Below, in pieces: positions 60,896 to 64,000 of a DNA stretch of 64,000 nucleotides. Every line of letters starts with the position of its first letter. The stretch's first letter is position 1. The stretch lies in the NCBI GenBank assembly GCA_022653075.1, contig JALCSB010000013.1:1-64000 (forward strand), given 5' to 3'. A program made the translations under genes and the position numbers. The notes beneath the pieces are model-generated. The model made no database searches, was not told the DNA's origin, and saw only the letters and a list, made by a program, of their open reading frames with translations. This stretch comes from Intestinimonas sp. Its GTDB lineage: Bacteria > Bacillota > Clostridia > Oscillospirales > Oscillospiraceae.

Positions 60896-63412
60896 ATGAC
60901 CGATGATAAGCAGGAAGTAACGGGATTGACGGCTGCCGAAGTGAGGCGGCGGCAGCAGCGATATGGTAAAAATGAGCTGATTGCACAAAAAAAGGAGGGA
61001 TTTTTTAGAAAAGCCCTCCCCATCCTCTGTGAGCCAATGTTTCTTCTGCTGATGGCTACCGCGGTTATTTATTTTATTCTGGGAGAGCCGGGGGACGGTG
61101 CGGTTATGCTTGTTTTCGTTGCTGGCATAATCGGCATTGATGTGATGCAGGGCTGGAAGACCGACCGGACCCTGCGTGCGCTGAAGGATCTGTCCGCGCC
61201 GCAGGTCACGGTAATTCGTGACGGAAGGCAGGCTGTGGTCGCCAGCGCAGACCTTGTACCCGGTGACATAATGATGATTCACGAGGGGGTGAAGGTCCCC
61301 GCCGACGGCGTCGTTGTGAGGTGCAGTGACCTGTGTGTGGACGAATCGTCACTCACGGGAGAGGCCGAGGGTGTTTGGAAGACATCCGGAGAAAACGCGG
61401 AGCGGCTCTCGGATTACTTGCGGAAAGACGATTGCTATGCCGGTACGCTGGTTATCCAGGGTACGGGGGTGATTCGGGTAGAGAAGACCGGTGCGGCGAC
61501 TGAGTACGGAAAGATCGGGGCGCATGTGGCTGCCGCCCCTGCGGAGCCGACGCCCTTACAGAAACAGATGGCGCAGCTTGTGAAAACCTGCGCCGGTATT
61601 GCGGGCGTTCTGCTTGCGCTGACGGGTGTGGCTACCTACCTTAACCTTCCGGAGTATGCGCTGCCCGCCCGCCTGACGGAGAGCGTTCTCTCCGGCATTA
61701 CACTCGCTATGGCCATGATTCCGGAGGAGTTTCCGGTTATCCTTACGGTGTTTCTGTCCATGGGCGCGTGGCGGCTGGGAAAGAAGCGGTCGCTGGTGCG
61801 AAAGCTGCCGTCCGTGGAGACGTTGGGTGAGGTTTCGGTGCTCTGTGTGGACAAAACCGGCACCATCACAAGAAACCGGATGACGGTCCGGGAGGTCTGG
61901 GCACCGGACGGAGACGAGCGCGCCCTGATTGAGACGATGGGGCTGGGGTGCGAAACGGACGCGTACGATCCCATGGAAAAGGCAATGCTCACGTTTTGCG
62001 GCGCAAACGGTATCTCAAGGGAGGAGCTTTTCCGCGGTGATCTTATCCGCGAATATGCATTTACCGACCGCCTTAAAATGATGGGCCATGTCTGGCGCAG
62101 AGACGGCAGGATACTCGTCGCCGCGAAGGGATCGCCGGAGCGAATTTTGACGATCTGTGATATGACAGACAGGGAGAGGGAGGCCAACAACTGCAAAATA
62201 ACCGCGCTGTCCCTAGAGGGCCTGCGTGTCATTGCAGTGGCCTCCACAGTCCTTTCCGACGAAACGGATGTCCCCGTGGAGATCACCGGGTGCAGGTTGC
62301 AGTTTCGGGGCCTCATTGGACTTTTCGACCCTCCGCGTGAGAGTATGAGACGAGATATTGCGGCCTGCCGCAGAGCAGGCATCCGTGTCGTCATGATAAC
62401 GGGCGACAACGGAATTACCGCATCATCCATCGCAAAGAAGATTGGTATGGAGAACTGCGGCCGGATTATCACCGGCGACATGCTCAGCGGGATGTCGGAT
62501 GACGAACTGCGAAAGGCGGTCAAAAATGCCTCCATTTTCTCCCGCGTGGCGCCGGAACACAAGATGCAGATTGTCAAAGCATTCCGGGAAAACGGCAAAA
62601 TTGTTGCCATGACGGGAGACGGCGTCAATGACGCGCCAGCGCTCAAGTACGCCGACATTGGCATTGCCATGGGCAGGCGCGGAAGCGAGGTATCCCGGGA
62701 GGCCGCCGACCTGGTCTTATTGGACGACAACTTCACCACCATTGTGGAAACCGTGAAAGACGGCAGAAGAATCTACGACAATATCCGCAAAGCGGTCGGT
62801 TATATTGTCACCATTCACATTCCCATTGCGCTGGCTTCTCTGCTTGCCCCTGTGCTTGGCGTGCCGCCATCGGCCCTGCCGCTGCTGCCCCTGCACGTGG
62901 TTCTGCTGGAACTGCTGATTGATCCGACCTGCTCCATCGTCCTAGAGCGCCAGCCGGCAGAGACGGATGTGATGACCCGGCCGCCGCGGGACCCGAAAGA
63001 GAAGCTTTTGGGGGTAAAAACACTGATAAAAAGTGTTGTGCAGGGCTTGGTACTCTTTGCCTCATCCTTTGGCGCCTATTTTTTCTCGCTTGTGAACAGC
63101 CCTGCAAACGTGCCGGAAGCCCGCGCCATGGGACTGGTTATCCTCATGCTGTCTAACCTTTTTCTGGTTCAGGTCAACAGCTCCGACCGTGATTCCGTGT
63201 TCTGTTCCATGACTCGTCTTTTTAAAGACCGGGTCATGTGGATATCTAATCTTGGAACCCTACTTATGGTGACCGCCATTCTCTATACGCCGCTTTCCGG
63301 TTTTCTGAAACTTGCACCACTCTCGGCAGGAGAATTGTTCCGCGCGGCGGGGATTGCCGCGGCGGCGGTATTCTGGTATGAGCCAATAAAGCTGTATCGG
63401 AAATTCCGCTAA
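60896..63412 (+). CDS. P-type cation-transporting ATPase
   Basis: An 838-residue P-type ATPase with the type II (Ca-pump-like) layout: N-terminal cation ATPase domain (TGLTAAEVRRRQQRYGKNEL), actuator loop with SSLTGEAEG, membrane motif MIPEEFPVIL, phosphorylation site DKTGTITRNRMT, and hinge MTGDGVNDAPALKYADIG. The start at 60896 has GGGGGA upstream and follows the riboswitch terminator; a longer frame would run through the riboswitch. The switch suggests it exports Ni or Co, rather than Ca alone. Confidence 0.92.
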   Translation: MTDDKQEVTGLTAAEVRRRQQRYGKNELIAQKKEGFFRKALPILCEPMFLLLMATAVIYFILGEPGDGAVMLVFVAGIIGIDVMQGWKTDRTLRALKDLSAPQVTVIRDGRQAVVASADLVPGDIMMIHEGVKVPADGVVVRCSDLCVDESSLTGEAEGVWKTSGENAERLSDYLRKDDCYAGTLVIQGTGVIRVEKTGAATEYGKIGAHVAAAPAEPTPLQKQMAQLVKTCAGIAGVLLALTGVATYLNLPEYALPARLTESVLSGITLAMAMIPEEFPVILTVFLSMGAWRLGKKRSLVRKLPSVETLGEVSVLCVDKTGTITRNRMTVREVWAPDGDERALIETMGLGCETDAYDPMEKAMLTFCGANGISREELFRGDLIREYAFTDRLKMMGHVWRRDGRILVAAKGSPERILTICDMTDREREANNCKITALSLEGLRVIAVASTVLSDETDVPVEITGCRLQFRGLIGLFDPPRESMRRDIAACRRAGIRVVMITGDNGITASSIAKKIGMENCGRIITGDMLSGMSDDELRKAVKNASIFSRVAPEHKMQIVKAFRENGKIVAMTGDGVNDAPALKYADIGIAMGRRGSEVSREAADLVLLDDNFTTIVETVKDGRRIYDNIRKAVGYIVTIHIPIALASLLAPVLGVPPSALPLLPLHVVLLELLIDPTCSIVLERQPAETDVMTRPPRDPKEKLLGVKTLIKSVVQGLVLFASSFGAYFFSLVNSPANVPEARAMGLVILMLSNLFLVQVNSSDRDSVFCSMTRLFKDRVMWISNLGTLLMVTAILYTPLSGFLKLAPLSAGELFRAAGIAAAAVFWYEPIKLYRKFR

Positions 63413-63430
63413 ATGAAACCTGCGCTTAAA

Positions 63431-63471
63431 AAAACCGCCGTATTTTAGGTTCAATCAGAGCGGTGGTTTTT
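63431..63471 (+). terminator. Probable terminator after P-type ATPase
   Basis: Stem AAAACCGCC / GGTGGTTTT with one wobble and a long 22-base loop, ending in a T-tract. Confidence 0.5.
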
Positions 63472-63534
63472 ACACCGCGGCCTATTTAACAGAAAGGAGG
63501 GCTTTTCGCCAGTTTTGGCCCTGATGCACAAGGA

Positions 63535-63579
63535 ATAAAAGGGATGGCCGGAGCGATAAGCTCCGGCCATCCCTTTTAT
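63535..63579. terminator. Strong bidirectional terminator
   Basis: A perfect 20-base stem (63535-63554 with 63560-63579) with loop GATAA between convergent genes; A- and T-rich ends serve both strands. The stretch 63472-63534 before it holds an isolated AAAGGAGG but no credible gene. Confidence 0.85.
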
Positions 63580-63610
63580 AACAAGAGCGGCATTGCGATT
63601 ACTCAGCGTA

Positions 63611-63808
63611 CTATTTTTCTTTATAGTACAGCATACAATGGCAATATCCCTCAAATCCTGGATCCGCAATCTGATTGCGGAATTCCTTACACATGCATTT
63701 GTTGTCGTCGCAAATCTCCATGCGGCAAGGACAGTAGCCGTTTTTTTCCTTCAGCCCTTCCTGAAGGATGCGGACGATCTCCTTATTTTCATTTAGGCGT
63801 ATTTTCAT
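63611..63808 (-). CDS. Ferredoxin-thioredoxin reductase catalytic-subunit-like small protein
   Basis: A 65-residue protein with the cysteine layout of the FTR catalytic chain: Cys26-Pro-Cys28, Cys38-Met-Cys40 and Cys56-His-Cys58, plus Cys33. In FTR these hold a [4Fe-4S] cluster next to a redox disulfide. It is shorter than plant or cyanobacterial FTR and no partner chain is seen here. GAGGAG precedes the ATG, ten bases after the stop of a DsrE-family gene, suggesting a thiol or sulfur-relay role. Confidence 0.75.
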   Translation of the reverse strand: MKIRLNENKEIVRILQEGLKEKNGYCPCRMEICDDNKCMCKEFRNQIADPGFEGYCHCMLYYKEK

Positions 63809-63818
63809 GGGGCGCTCC

Positions 63819-64000
63819 TCAGATAAACAGATTGACATTGGATTCTTCCGCGTCTCCCAGGTAAGAGCCCACGCCCGCCATCTCTACGCCGTCGATCAGT
63901 TCTTCAGGGCGGATGCCCATAACGTCCATGCTCATGGTGCAGGCCACAATTTTTACACCGTTCTTGATCGCCTTTTGGATCAGATCCTCTAGGGAATCCA
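63819..64000 (-). CDS. DsrE/DsrF-like family protein, 3' part only
   Basis: The last 60 codons of a gene entering from the right edge. KIVACTMSMDVMGI with the family cysteine, EELIDGVEMAGVGSYLGDA and the ending EESNVNLFI are typical of the C-terminus of DsrE/F/H-like (peroxiredoxin-family) sulfur-transfer proteins. The N-terminal half is outside the window. It is followed after ten bases by the FTR-like gene. Confidence 0.8.
   Translation of the reverse strand, partial: DSLEDLIQKAIKNGVKIVACTMSMDVMGIRPEELIDGVEMAGVGSYLGDAEESNVNLFI

Noticed and set aside
1-64000. CRISPR arrays, rRNA genes, restriction or toxin-antitoxin systems
   Set aside because: No regularly spaced repeats, rRNA signatures or matching protein families were seen in reading the window.

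Overview
The window looks like a chromosomal segment of a spore-forming, moderately GC-rich member of the class Clostridia, probably near the Oscillospiraceae. The basis is spoIIE, a spoVT remnant, Firmicutes-type sigma-A promoters with 17-base spacers, strong AGGAGG-like ribosome binding sites, a NiCo riboswitch, and gut-Firmicute-type urate/hydantoin genes. No rRNA, CRISPR array or intact prophage is visible. The species cannot be named from the sequence alone.

Left part (1-15.7 kb). A transposase end sits at the left edge. Next come gltX and, divergently from an overlapping promoter pair, the run trpS / GlcNAc-1-P transferase / UDP-GlcNAc 2-epimerase / anchored hypothetical protein. On the minus strand uvrB-uvrA-thyA lie in tandem, followed by folA with its own promoter. 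A LexA-like box sits inside the uvrB promoter. pyrE-radC lie upstream of that. A secreted copper-amine-oxidase-N-domain protein is split by one in-frame amber codon.

Accessory catabolic island (15.7-34.7 kb). It opens with an unusual fusion of an IS110 DEDD transposase domain to a GNAT acetyltransferase, with a structured region upstream. Then come two overlapping amidohydrolase-2 paralogues (one has lost most metal ligands), an M20D hydrolase, diaminopropionate ammonia-lyase (ygeX type), a ygeY-type hydrolase, a D-aminoacylase-like enzyme, a TauT/NitT-type ABC importer, a hydantoinase and a PucR regulator. Divergent from pucR is a second operon: allantoate amidohydrolase, (S)-ureidoglycine aminohydrolase (allE), a fragment of a 2-hydroxyacid dehydrogenase, a second carbamoylase/ureidoglycolate-hydrolase-type M20 enzyme and a CGGC-domain protein. 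Together these can import a cyclic ureide or hydantoin, open the ring, strip carbamoyl groups and release ammonia, with pyruvate from diaminopropionate and glyoxylate from ureidoglycolate as likely carbon products. Two genes or operons here have promoter-terminator-gene leaders.

Mobile scar and housekeeping block (34.7-54 kb). A spoVT gene lacking its DNA-binding half abuts a large serine recombinase. tRNA-Thr(CGU) follows, then an intergenic cluster of DnaA-box-like 9-mers, tsaD, rimI, polA, a MATE exporter, small membrane and leucine-rich proteins, a CLC channel/antiporter, a CBS-domain protein, pyruvate kinase, an EF-G-like GTPase and spoIIE.

Right part (54-64 kb). dusB, an ECF sigma factor with its zinc-finger anti-sigma factor, a PAP2 phosphatase, a MarR regulator with a palindromic operator and its overlapping SDR gene, an SPL-like radical SAM protein with an AAA-type ATPase, a P-type cation ATPase under a NiCo riboswitch, and finally a ferredoxin-thioredoxin-reductase-like small protein behind a DsrE-family gene cut by the window edge.
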